Assembly (NCBI RefSeq): GCF_900099775.1
Contig: NZ_FMTM01000003.1
Location: 581,097 to 645,096 of the forward strand
Reading direction: 5' to 3'
Length of the DNA stretch: 64,000 bases
DNA from: Rhizobium mongolense subsp. loessense
Lineage (GTDB): Bacteria; Pseudomonadota; Alphaproteobacteria; Rhizobiales; Rhizobiaceae
The notes beneath the pieces were generated by a model that saw only the letters and a program-made list of their open reading frames with translations, was not told where the DNA came from and made no database searches. A program made the translations under genes and the position numbers. Position 1 is the first letter of the stretch, and each line of letters starts with the position of its first letter. Of this stretch, positions 57,114 through 64,000 are shown piece after piece.

Positions 57114-60100
57114 TTAGCTCAGGCGCCCCGCGGCGTGGGCCAACATCGTATAGACCTTGCCGGTGTCCGACGTCAGGTAGGATTGCGTGATCGTCCGGTC
57201 GCGGTCTGTGCGGGCGACGTCGGCAAGCAATTTCTCGAAATCGGCGATGTAGCGGTCGACAGCGGTGCGGAATTCCGGCTCGCGATCGTATTTGCGCTTG
57301 ATCTCGTCGAAGGTTTGCTGGCCCTTCAGCGTGTAGAGGCGGCGGGTGAAGACGTCGCGTTCACCCCGCTGATAACGGCGCCACAGATCGACCGAGGCGT
57401 CGTGATCGATCGCGCGGGCGATATCGACCGAGAGCGAATTCAGCGATTCGACGACGTGGCGCGGATTGCGGGTATCGGCGCTGCGCGGTGCCGGCGCGGG
57501 CTGGGCGCTCGGGGCCGGCGTGCGTGCAGTCGGCGCTTCCTCGGCGGCTTCATCGCGCGAGGCGCCGCGCAGCAGGTCGCTAATCCAGCCGCCGGTTTCC
57601 TGGCGGGCAGGCGTGCCCGGTACAGGCGCGGCGCGCTGCGGCGCAGGGGCCGCCGGCGGAGCGATCGTGCCGCGGAGCGCAAAGCCGTCTTCGACGACGG
57701 GCTGGCGGGCGGGCGCTGGGGCAGGCTGCTGGGGGGGCGCGGGCGCCGGGCGCGGCGCGGGTTGGGCCTGTTGGGCGGCGCGCACGACCGGCTCGGAGAC
57801 TTCAAGCTGCTGCGTGGAGCGGCTGACGATCTGCGAAATATCCTGCAGCGCCTTGATCTGCTCGGCAACGGCACGGCGCATGGCGGCCGCACTCTCCTTG
57901 GCTTCTTCCGGAAGGTCGAATGCGCCGCGCTTCAATTCGCTGCGCGTCATGTCGAGTTCCTTGCGGATATCGCCGGCCGAACGGCGGATTTCGTCGGTGG
58001 CGCCGGAGAAGCGGGTAACCGCTTCCTCGACGGCTTCGCGAAGCGATTCGCGCAGCTGCTGGGCAGCACCGTCCGATGCGCGGCCCGCCTCGCCGAGCAT
58101 TCGCTCGACATCAGAAAGCGACGCGGTCAGACCGCCGCGTAGGCGGTTCACCAGGTCGTTCGAGCGACGTTCGGCATTGTCGAAGGTGCCTTCGATCGTT
58201 GCGTTCGCTTCTTCGCCAGCCTTGACGATCGAGCTGCGCATCGCCTCGGCGGCTTCCTCGGCGCGCTTTTCCGTCTCCGAAAGCACGCGGCCGATATCGG
58301 CGAAGGAGGATTGCACGCCCTGCCGCAGATTTCCGGTGACCTGGTTGGAGCGCTCCTCGGCACGCTCGAAGGCATTCTCGACCATACTGGAGAGGGCACG
58401 CATGGTCTTTTCGATCTCTTCGGAACGTTGGACGAGGCCAACGGAGAGGTTCTGCAGGGCGCCTTCGCGTTCCTCGAGTGTCGAGACGAGATTCGACTGC
58501 GCAGCTGCGAGCAGGTTTGAAGCCTGGCTTAGAACCTTCGAGTGCTCGTCGAAGCGGCCGATGATGCCGCCGACCTGCGCTAGGGTTTGGCCCGATATGT
58601 CGGAGAGGCGGTCCACCTTGCCTTCGAGAAGTCGGGTCGAGGCGGAAACCATCTCCGCCGCCTTCGACGCCGAGTCAGTGAAGCGCGAGGTGGTCTCGCC
58701 GAGGCGGCCGTCGACATTTGCAAGATCTTCCGCCGCACTGTTCATCATCATCGCCATCGAGGCGCTGTTTTCGGATAGGCGCTCGATGAGGGCGTTGACG
58801 TTGGCAAGCAGGCTCGTTTCAATAGCATTGACCGCCGTGGAAGCGCTTTCGGTGCGGGCCGCGATCGCATTCGCCAGGACTGCGTTTTCGGCGCGCAGGC
58901 GGTCCGCACTCTGTTCGGCGGCGGCGGCGATGCGGGCCGCAGCCTCCTTGCCGGCTTCAGTGTAGCGCTCGATCATCGGATGCGCGGTTTCGTCGATCAG
59001 GCGCGAGAGCTCGGACGAGCGGCCGGCGAGCATGGAGTTGAGCTCGCGGGTGCGCTCGTCGAGCGTCGAGCGGATCGTCTGGCCGCGGGCTTCGAGCGCC
59101 TTTTCGACGTCGGTCAAGGTCGCATCGATTTCGCGTGCGCGCTCTTCCAGACCGGAACGGATCGCGCTGCTGCGGGCTTCGAGAGCCCTGTCGACGTCCG
59201 ACATGGTCGTGGCGATGCCTTCGCTGGCGCTTGCGATCGTCGAGCGGATTGCGTCGCCGCGGCTCTCCAGCGAAGATTGGGCTTCAGAGAGAGCCTGCGA
59301 AATGGCATTCACCTGGCCGCTGACGAGCGTTTCGGCTTCGGCGACCTTGTTCACGATCGCATTGCCCGCCTCGGAGAAGGTCTGGGCGACGGCGGCTGCC
59401 TGGCTCGCGAGGCGGTTCTGCGCCTCGGAAACCCGGCCGACGATCTGTTCGGAGCGCTCGTCCATGGCACGCGCGAACTCGCCGCTCTTCTGGTCAAGGC
59501 CTTCGGTGAACTGCTGGCCGGTGCGGGCCATCAGTTCGGCCGTACGTGCGGCTTCGGCATCCATGCCCTGGGCAGCATCGGCGACGGCGCTGCGCAGCGT
59601 CGAGGCGAGGCCGGCGGCCTTGCCTTCGATCGTCTGATTGACGGCGTTGAGTCCAAGGGTGAGCGCCCGGTCCATGGTGGACAGGCGTTCGTCGATATGC
59701 TCGCTGCCGCGATGCATTGCCTGCGCAAGATTTGCCGTACGGTGGTCGATGGACGTCGCGAGATTTGCGGCACGATCGTCGATCGTCATCGTGAGATTTG
59801 CAGCGCGTTCGTCGACAGCGGCAGTCAGAGCCGAGGTCCGCTCGCCAATCGCAGCCGCGAGACGTGCTGTGCGCTCATCGATTGCGCCGGCGAGGCTTGC
59901 CGCGCGCTCATCGATGGCGCCGGTAAGCGTATCGCTCGTGCTTTCCAGGACTGTCGTAACGCGCAATGCGGCATCATCACCGAGTTCGCGCAGTTGCGAA
60001 ATGCTGTCGTTAAGTGTTTCCGCAAGGCGGCTGCCTGCGGCATCCACCTGCGTTGCGACACCGCCGACGCCGTCGCGGATGCGGTTTTCTAGAGCGGCAA

Positions 60101-63100
60101 GGCCCGCTTCGACGCGCGAACCGGTTTCAGCAAAACGGCCGGTCATACCGTCGATCGACTGATCGAGGTGCGTGGAGAAAGTTTCGGCCGAGCGCGAGAT
60201 TTCGCTTGCCGCATCCTGGAAGCGGCCGGCGATCTGGCCGGCGCCTTCACGCAGGCGCTCTTCGAGGGATCTGGCGCTGCCGTCGATCGTCTGGCGGATG
60301 GAGGCTTCATGATCTTCCAGCGACATTTCGAGCATGCTGGCGCTTGCGGCGACCGAGGCGCCGATGGTCGTCGCCTGCTCGGACAGCGTATTACTGAGCT
60401 GCGCATGCGCGTCGCTAAGCGAAAGGCTGATCGCATTAGCACGGTCGTCCAGCGTTGCGCGGATGCGATCATGGGCAGAGGCAAGGCCGCCGTCGATGCG
60501 GGCGGCAGCTTCGCTGGTAAGCGATTCCATGCGTGCGGCTGCTTCGCCCGTCAACGTCTCAAGGCGGTTGTTGCTGCTGGACAGTGTCGAGGAGAGCGTT
60601 GCGACGTGTTCGCTGAGCGACCGTTCGAGCCGTTCCTGATTGTCGGTATAAGCGCTGCGGATCCCCTCTGCCTTGTCGGTGAAGGCGCCGGCAACTCGGG
60701 CCTCAGCACCTGCAACGGTATCGAGGAGTGCGTTGGTGCGGGCTTCAAGTGCGCTGTCGAAGCGACTCTGGCTATCGTCGAGCGATATGGCGAGTGCCAT
60801 CGTCTTTTCGTCAAGGGCGTCGGCCAGGCGGTCGTGATTGCTGGAGAGCGCGCTCACGAGTGCGCTGCTGCGTTCCGCCATGACACCATCGATGCGTTCA
60901 TGGGCGGAATCCAGGGCTTGAGTGATCGCAGCGGCGCGCTGGGAGATTACGTTGTTGAGTTCGTCAGCGCGGCCGAATGCGGAGGTTATCTGCTCCGTGC
61001 CGGCCGAGACGGCAGCCGTAAGGTCGGACGTGGTCGACAGCAGGGTTTCGCGGAATTCCGTCGAACGTGCCGCGAGATTGTTGTGGAGTTCGGACGTACC
61101 TGTTGCGAGCGCTAGCGAAATTTCACCCGTGGCGTTCTGCAGAGCAGATGCCAATTCGCTGGTGCGGCCCGAAAGACTCGCCTGCAGCTCGGAAGTGCCG
61201 GTTGTGAGAGCCTCGGAGAGCTCGCCTTTAGCATTCTTCAGCGCGGAGGTCAGTTTGCCGGTGTGGCTCGAAAGGTTCGTCCGCAGATCGGTGGTACCGG
61301 ACGCCAGAGTCTCAGCAATTTCATCCTTTGCGCTCTGCAGCGCGAAGGTGAGCTCGCTCGTGCGGCCTGAAAGGCTGCCATGCAGCTCGGAGACGCCCGA
61401 GGCGAGCGCCTCGGAAATCTCGCCGCTTGCGGACTGCAAGGCAGACGTGATCTCGCTGCTGCGGGCCGAAAGGCTGCCATGCAGCTCGGAAACGCCGGTG
61501 GCGAGCGCCTCGGAAATCCCGCCGCTCGCAGACTGAAGGGCAGAGGTGATCTCGCTGGTGCGGGCCGAAAGGGCGTTGGAGATTTCGTCGACCTTGCTGC
61601 CGAGAGAGCTTTCGAGAACCTCCTGACCCGTACTCAGCGCAGTCGCCAGGGCGAAGGACTGGTCGGTCATCGAGGCGCCAAGGCGCTCGATGCTGGAATT
61701 GAGGATGCCGTCGATCGATTCCGAGCCGCCGGCTAGCGTCTCGTTGATGCGCGCGAGGCTTTCCATCAGCTTGGTATCGAGCGAACCAGCGCGCTTGTCG
61801 AAAGCGTTTGCGAATTCCGCCACGCGCTCATCGAACGCGGTCGACATCTGGGCGACGGTTGCCTGCAGGCGCTCGTCGAAGAAGCCGGAGCGCAGGTCGA
61901 GGTCCATGATGGCGTCGTCGGCGCTGGACTGCAGGCTCTGACGGAAGCTTGCGCTCTTATCGTCGAGCGACGCGTTGAGCTTGGCAAGCACGTCGTCGAG
62001 CGTGCCGGTGATTTCGCGTTCGCCGCCGGTCAGACTTTCGTTGATTTCGCGGGTGCGGGCAATCAGGATCTCGTTCAGCTGGCGGGCACGGTCGTTCAGC
62101 GCCGCATTCAGCTTCTCGGCGCTGCTGTCCATAGTGGACGCACGCGTTTCGAACTGGCTGAGCAGCTGCTCACCGCGATCATTGAGGTTGGAGGTAAGCG
62201 ATTCCAGGCGCGTGTCGAATTCGTGCGCCAGTGCAAAACCGGAGGAGGTCAGCGTCTGCAGCAGCGAGTCGGTCTTGGCTGCGAGAAGCGAACCGAGCGA
62301 CTGGATTGCGGTTTCCGATTTTTCCGTCAGCGTCGCAGCCCGGGTGTCGATCATCGATGCGAAGGCTTCGCCTGACGTCGCAAGGCGCACGGCGATCTCT
62401 TCCGTCGCGAGCGAAAGGTCTTCCTTCAGCTGGTCATGGACGCCGACGATCGAGCTGCGGATGCGCTCCGCGTGATTGACGATCGCTTCGCGTTCGGAGC
62501 CGAGTTCATGAACCAGGCCCCGCACGCGCAGTTCATTATCGGCATAGCTGCGCTCAAGCGCGTTGACTTCAGAGTGAACCAGGGTTTCAAGCTCGGAAGC
62601 GCGCGCGATCGTGCGCTCGATGCCTTCGTTCATGGCGGAGACTTCACGGCGAACGGCTTGGCCGACCGTCATGATGCGTTCGGATGCGATCGTTTCCGGT
62701 TCGGAGAGACGCAATGCCACTTCCGCCATGGAGCGGGCGGCGTTGCGCATGTCCTGAGCGCGCGAGATCATGATTGCAAAGGCATAGAACAGAAGCACCG
62801 GCACGATGATGCCGATGATGCCGGCAATGACGCCGGGGAGGGCAACGACATCGGTGACGGAACGGATCTGCCAGATCTGCGGCGAGTAGAGCAGGGCCAT
62901 CAGGCCGACGCCGCCGACGATCCACAGCAGCGAGAAGAGCGTGGCGTTGCGCACAGCCGAACGCGTCGACCCGCCGTCCAGCGATTTCAGAATGGAGGCC
63001 GCCGTCATGCGGTTTGCATCGTTCGCCGCAGCCAGTGCCGGGGCGCGGGCCACCTGCTCCGCCCTGGCGCCGCGGCCGCGGCGGCGCTGACTCTCATCCT

Positions 63101-63275
63101 GGTCCTGCTGATTGCTGCGGGCAGATGGCGTATCGGACACTTTGGCCTCCGGGGCGTCAGGCGTTTTAGCGCCGCGAGACGGCGCCTTCTGCTGGCTGAA
63201 GTCGATCTGGAGAGCTTCGTCCAATGCTTTGAACGCCTTGTCCTCGATCGACTCGCTGTACTTGTTGTTCGCCAT
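57114..63275 (-). CDS. gpr: Giant coiled-coil polar growth protein (GPR/RgsE type)
   Basis: A 2,053-residue apolipoprotein-like protein matching the Growth Pole Ring protein of Agrobacterium and RgsE of Sinorhizobium, which organise the growing pole. An Arg/Gln-rich cytoplasmic N-terminus (1-105) is followed by two membrane helices (about 111-130 and 143-170) and then some 1,600 residues of almost unbroken helix. That helix contains 33-residue (569-734) and 11-residue (about 1116-1185, DERAANL-like) repeats. A Pro/Ala-rich linker (about 1825-1939) and a conserved globular end (SLSVDIARAIDHDASVDLWR) close it. It is transcribed away from an Hpt gene; two CtrA-type sites lie between. Identity rests on size, architecture and repeat type. 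Confidence 0.85.
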   Translation of the reverse strand: MANNKYSESIEDKAFKALDEALQIDFSQQKAPSRGAKTPDAPEAKVSDTPSARSNQQDQDESQRRRGRGARAEQVARAPALAAANDANRMTAASILKSLDGGSTRSAVRNATLFSLLWIVGGVGLMALLYSPQIWQIRSVTDVVALPGVIAGIIGIIVPVLLFYAFAIMISRAQDMRNAARSMAEVALRLSEPETIASERIMTVGQAVRREVSAMNEGIERTIARASELETLVHSEVNALERSYADNELRVRGLVHELGSEREAIVNHAERIRSSIVGVHDQLKEDLSLATEEIAVRLATSGEAFASMIDTRAATLTEKSETAIQSLGSLLAAKTDSLLQTLTSSGFALAHEFDTRLESLTSNLNDRGEQLLSQFETRASTMDSSAEKLNAALNDRARQLNEILIARTREINESLTGGEREITGTLDDVLAKLNASLDDKSASFRQSLQSSADDAIMDLDLRSGFFDERLQATVAQMSTAFDERVAEFANAFDKRAGSLDTKLMESLARINETLAGGSESIDGILNSSIERLGASMTDQSFALATALSTGQEVLESSLGSKVDEISNALSARTSEITSALQSASGGISEALATGVSELHGSLSARSSEITSALQSASGEISEALASGVSELHGSLSGRTSELTFALQSAKDEIAETLASGTTDLRTNLSSHTGKLTSALKNAKGELSEALTTGTSELQASLSGRTSELASALQNATGEISLALATGTSELHNNLAARSTEFRETLLSTTSDLTAAVSAGTEQITSAFGRADELNNVISQRAAAITQALDSAHERIDGVMAERSSALVSALSSNHDRLADALDEKTMALAISLDDSQSRFDSALEARTNALLDTVAGAEARVAGAFTDKAEGIRSAYTDNQERLERSLSEHVATLSSTLSSSNNRLETLTGEAAARMESLTSEAAARIDGGLASAHDRIRATLDDRANAISLSLSDAHAQLSNTLSEQATTIGASVAASASMLEMSLEDHEASIRQTIDGSARSLEERLREGAGQIAGRFQDAASEISRSAETFSTHLDQSIDGMTGRFAETGSRVEAGLAALENRIRDGVGGVATQVDAAGSRLAETLNDSISQLRELGDDAALRVTTVLESTSDTLTGAIDERAASLAGAIDERTARLAAAIGERTSALTAAVDERAANLTMTIDDRAANLATSIDHRTANLAQAMHRGSEHIDERLSTMDRALTLGLNAVNQTIEGKAAGLASTLRSAVADAAQGMDAEAARTAELMARTGQQFTEGLDQKSGEFARAMDERSEQIVGRVSEAQNRLASQAAAVAQTFSEAGNAIVNKVAEAETLVSGQVNAISQALSEAQSSLESRGDAIRSTIASASEGIATTMSDVDRALEARSSAIRSGLEERAREIDATLTDVEKALEARGQTIRSTLDERTRELNSMLAGRSSELSRLIDETAHPMIERYTEAGKEAAARIAAAAEQSADRLRAENAVLANAIAARTESASTAVNAIETSLLANVNALIERLSENSASMAMMMNSAAEDLANVDGRLGETTSRFTDSASKAAEMVSASTRLLEGKVDRLSDISGQTLAQVGGIIGRFDEHSKVLSQASNLLAAAQSNLVSTLEEREGALQNLSVGLVQRSEEIEKTMRALSSMVENAFERAEERSNQVTGNLRQGVQSSFADIGRVLSETEKRAEEAAEAMRSSIVKAGEEANATIEGTFDNAERRSNDLVNRLRGGLTASLSDVERMLGEAGRASDGAAQQLRESLREAVEEAVTRFSGATDEIRRSAGDIRKELDMTRSELKRGAFDLPEEAKESAAAMRRAVAEQIKALQDISQIVSRSTQQLEVSEPVVRAAQQAQPAPRPAPAPPQQPAPAPARQPVVEDGFALRGTIAPPAAPAPQRAAPVPGTPARQETGGWISDLLRGASRDEAAEEAPTARTPAPSAQPAPAPRSADTRNPRHVVESLNSLSVDIARAIDHDASVDLWRRYQRGERDVFTRRLYTLKGQQTFDEIKRKYDREPEFRTAVDRYIADFEKLLADVARTDRDRTITQSYLTSDTGKVYTMLAHAAGRLS
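59722..59930 (-). repeat. 33-bp tandem repeats in gpr (11-residue units)
   Basis: About six consecutive 33-bp units encode DERAASLAGAI, DERTARLAAAI, GERTSALTAAV, DERAANLTMTI, DDRAANLATSI and DHRTANLAQAM. The 11-residue period is that of apolipoprotein-type amphipathic helices. Confidence 0.85.
61075..61569 (-). repeat. 99-bp tandem repeats in gpr (33-residue units)
   Basis: About five consecutive units with period 99 bp, with starts at 61273, 61372 and 61471 visible by eye. The two right-hand copies (61372-61470 and 61471-61569) are nearly identical. Each unit encodes a variant of SEITSALQSASGEISEALAS plus GVSELHGSLSGRT. Near-identity of adjacent units suggests recent duplication and possible copy-number variation. 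Confidence 0.85.
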
Positions 63276-63555
63276 TCGGTTACGCCTCGTTACATCTCAG
63301 CCGGTTCAGCCGCATTACCCGGACAGTGCCGCGTCCGGATGCCAACCTTTGCCTCTGACCTTCCCATCCGAGCCGACGGACGGATAAGCATGTCATTTCA
63401 GAGTAGATAGCCGCTTTTTCAAACGGACGGTATCAAAACATTACCACTATCCAATTGGCCAGCAAAGGCGCGTACCATAAACCTAGTCTACTAGTATCGT
63501 AGTGACACATCCGGGCTTCCGAGACAATTAATGAAGCCTTGCTAATCACCATCCA

Positions 63556-63571
63556 TTAATCCGTTGTTAAC
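63556..63571 (+). promoter_or_regulatory. CtrA-type binding site 1 (TTAA-N7-TTAAC)
   Basis: TTAATCCGTTGTTAAC matches the alphaproteobacterial CtrA consensus TTAA-N7-TTAAC exactly. It is 168 bp upstream of the hpt ATG and 281 bp upstream of the gpr ATG. Confidence 0.7.
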
Positions 63572-63617
63572 ATAATTTAACGCAGGCGGACGTCGAAAAA
63601 CCAATAATTTAGGGGCG

Positions 63618-63633
63618 TTAAGCGGTTGTTAAC
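63618..63633 (+). promoter_or_regulatory. CtrA-type binding site 2 (TTAA-N7-TTAAC)
   Basis: TTAAGCGGTTGTTAAC is a second exact match, 105 bp upstream of the hpt ATG. The spacers of the two sites share GTTG before the second half-site. Two exact sites within 80 bp on the same strand are unlikely by chance in this GC-rich sequence. Confidence 0.72.
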
Positions 63634-63738
63634 CATAGCGATAGAATTCCGCCCTCAATGTGCCAGAATTTAACGCGATCGCCACTCTCCAACCGCACTG
63701 TGAATCCACCTGCGGGGTGAAGACGGGAGAATTGGCAC

Positions 63739-64000
63739 ATGGCAGCAGTCAGTATTGCGTTCGAGGCGCCGGATAATTCAAACGGGCCTTGCCCCTCGAA
63801 GGGTCGCCCGATCGACCTTGTTCATCTGGCAAAGCAGACGATGGGCGACAAGGCGCTTGAAGTCGAGGTCCTGAAGATATTTGCGCGCCAGGCACGCGCC
63901 TGCCTGCAGGAGGTTTCTTCGGGCGATGCAAAGAAGATGCAAGCCGCTGCCCATCGGCTGAAAGGGGCGGCGAGCGCGGTTGGGGCCTTCCAGGTATCCG
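63739..64000 (+). CDS. Hpt-domain histidine phosphotransfer protein (partial, runs off right edge)
   Basis: The first 87 residues of a phosphotransfer protein. IDLVHLAKQTMGDKALEVEV is the first helix and AAAHRLKGAASAVGA is the Hpt signature, with the phospho-accepting His and the Lys-Gly that follow it. Such proteins shuttle phosphate between histidine kinases and response regulators. ATG 63739 follows GGGAGAATTGG. It is probably controlled by the two CtrA-type sites upstream and is divergent from gpr. The C-terminal part is outside the window, so completeness cannot be judged. Confidence 0.88.
   Translation, partial: MAAVSIAFEAPDNSNGPCPSKGRPIDLVHLAKQTMGDKALEVEVLKIFARQARACLQEVSSGDAKKMQAAAHRLKGAASAVGAFQVS

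Larger units (their letters stand above)
63276..63738. other. Divergent control region gpr / hpt
   Basis: A 463-bp AT-rich gap rich in TTAA, between divergent genes. It contains two exact CtrA-type motifs (listed separately) and a third near-match at 63567-63581 (TTAA-N6-TTAAC). No ORF is supported. Both promoters must lie here. Confidence 0.7.

Noticed and set aside
57466..58965. A 499-codon plus-strand open frame inside gpr (and other long shadows in this gene)
   Set aside because: It is the antisense of the repetitive gpr coding region, Ser/Arg-rich, without ribosome site or domain resemblance.

Overview
The window reads as chromosomal DNA of a high-GC alphaproteobacterium of the order Hyphomicrobiales (Rhizobiales), most likely a Rhizobium or close relative. 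The main markers are a 2,053-residue polar-growth coiled-coil protein of the GPR/RgsE type, the small Usg protein, DUF2865 and DUF2270 proteins, a malic enzyme fused to a phosphotransacetylase domain, and a cobalamin riboswitch in front of bluB. Genes are dense, with many 4-bp ATGA overlaps. I see no rRNA, tRNA, CRISPR array, prophage or intact insertion sequence. The species is inferred, not proven.

Layout. 0-2 kb: AlkD-like DNA repair protein and a 3-hydroxyisobutyrate dehydrogenase family enzyme, translationally coupled. 2-6 kb: alkanesulfonate uptake and desulfonation operon ssuADCB. 6-9 kb: ArsR regulator with a glutathione transferase, a TPR methyltransferase, a DUF2270 membrane protein and Usg. 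9-11.7 kb: polar amino acid ABC transporter (binding protein, terminator hairpin, two permeases, no ATPase). 12-14 kb: OmpA-family protein with a long charged low-complexity region. 14-19.2 kb: molybdenum cofactor genes mobB, mobA and moaA, interspersed with a DMT exporter, an SDR enzyme and CsbD. 19.3-24.2 kb: DUF971, LtrA, a MarR/hydrolase divergent pair with a palindromic operator, a flavin-type oxidase and a diguanylate cyclase. 24.5-28.5 kb: class I and class II fumarases, with two decayed copies of one small exported-peptide gene flanking the class I gene. 28.9-34.5 kb: L,D-transpeptidase, phosphoglycolate phosphatase, rpiA, DUF2059 and glutathione reductase.

34.5-44 kb: TadG-like protein, class II DAHP synthase, GFA and DUF1003 proteins, a crippled VapBC toxin-antitoxin relic, a membrane sulfatase of the LTA-synthase type, nadE and a TolB-like propeller. 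43.8-44.8 kb: cobalamin riboswitch and bluB, which makes the lower ligand of vitamin B12. 45-49 kb: DUF2865 protein, malic enzyme and an LpxH-like phosphoesterase. 49-56.5 kb: GNAT, MFS transporter, dipeptide epimerase, and a four-gene Mla-type lipid transport operon (STAS-MlaE, MlaF, MlaD, lipoprotein). 57-64 kb: the giant gpr/rgsE gene, divergent from an Hpt phosphotransfer protein that runs off the right edge. The 463-bp gap between them carries two exact CtrA-type sites (TTAA-N7-TTAAC).

Themes: envelope and polar growth (OmpA protein, L,D-transpeptidase, Mla operon, LpxH-like enzyme, membrane sulfatase, GPR), cofactors (molybdenum cofactor, NAD, B12 ligand), and central carbon metabolism (two fumarases, malic enzyme, rpiA). 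The best leads are the CtrA-box region between gpr and hpt, the repeat architecture of GPR, the riboswitch, and the paired small-peptide relics.
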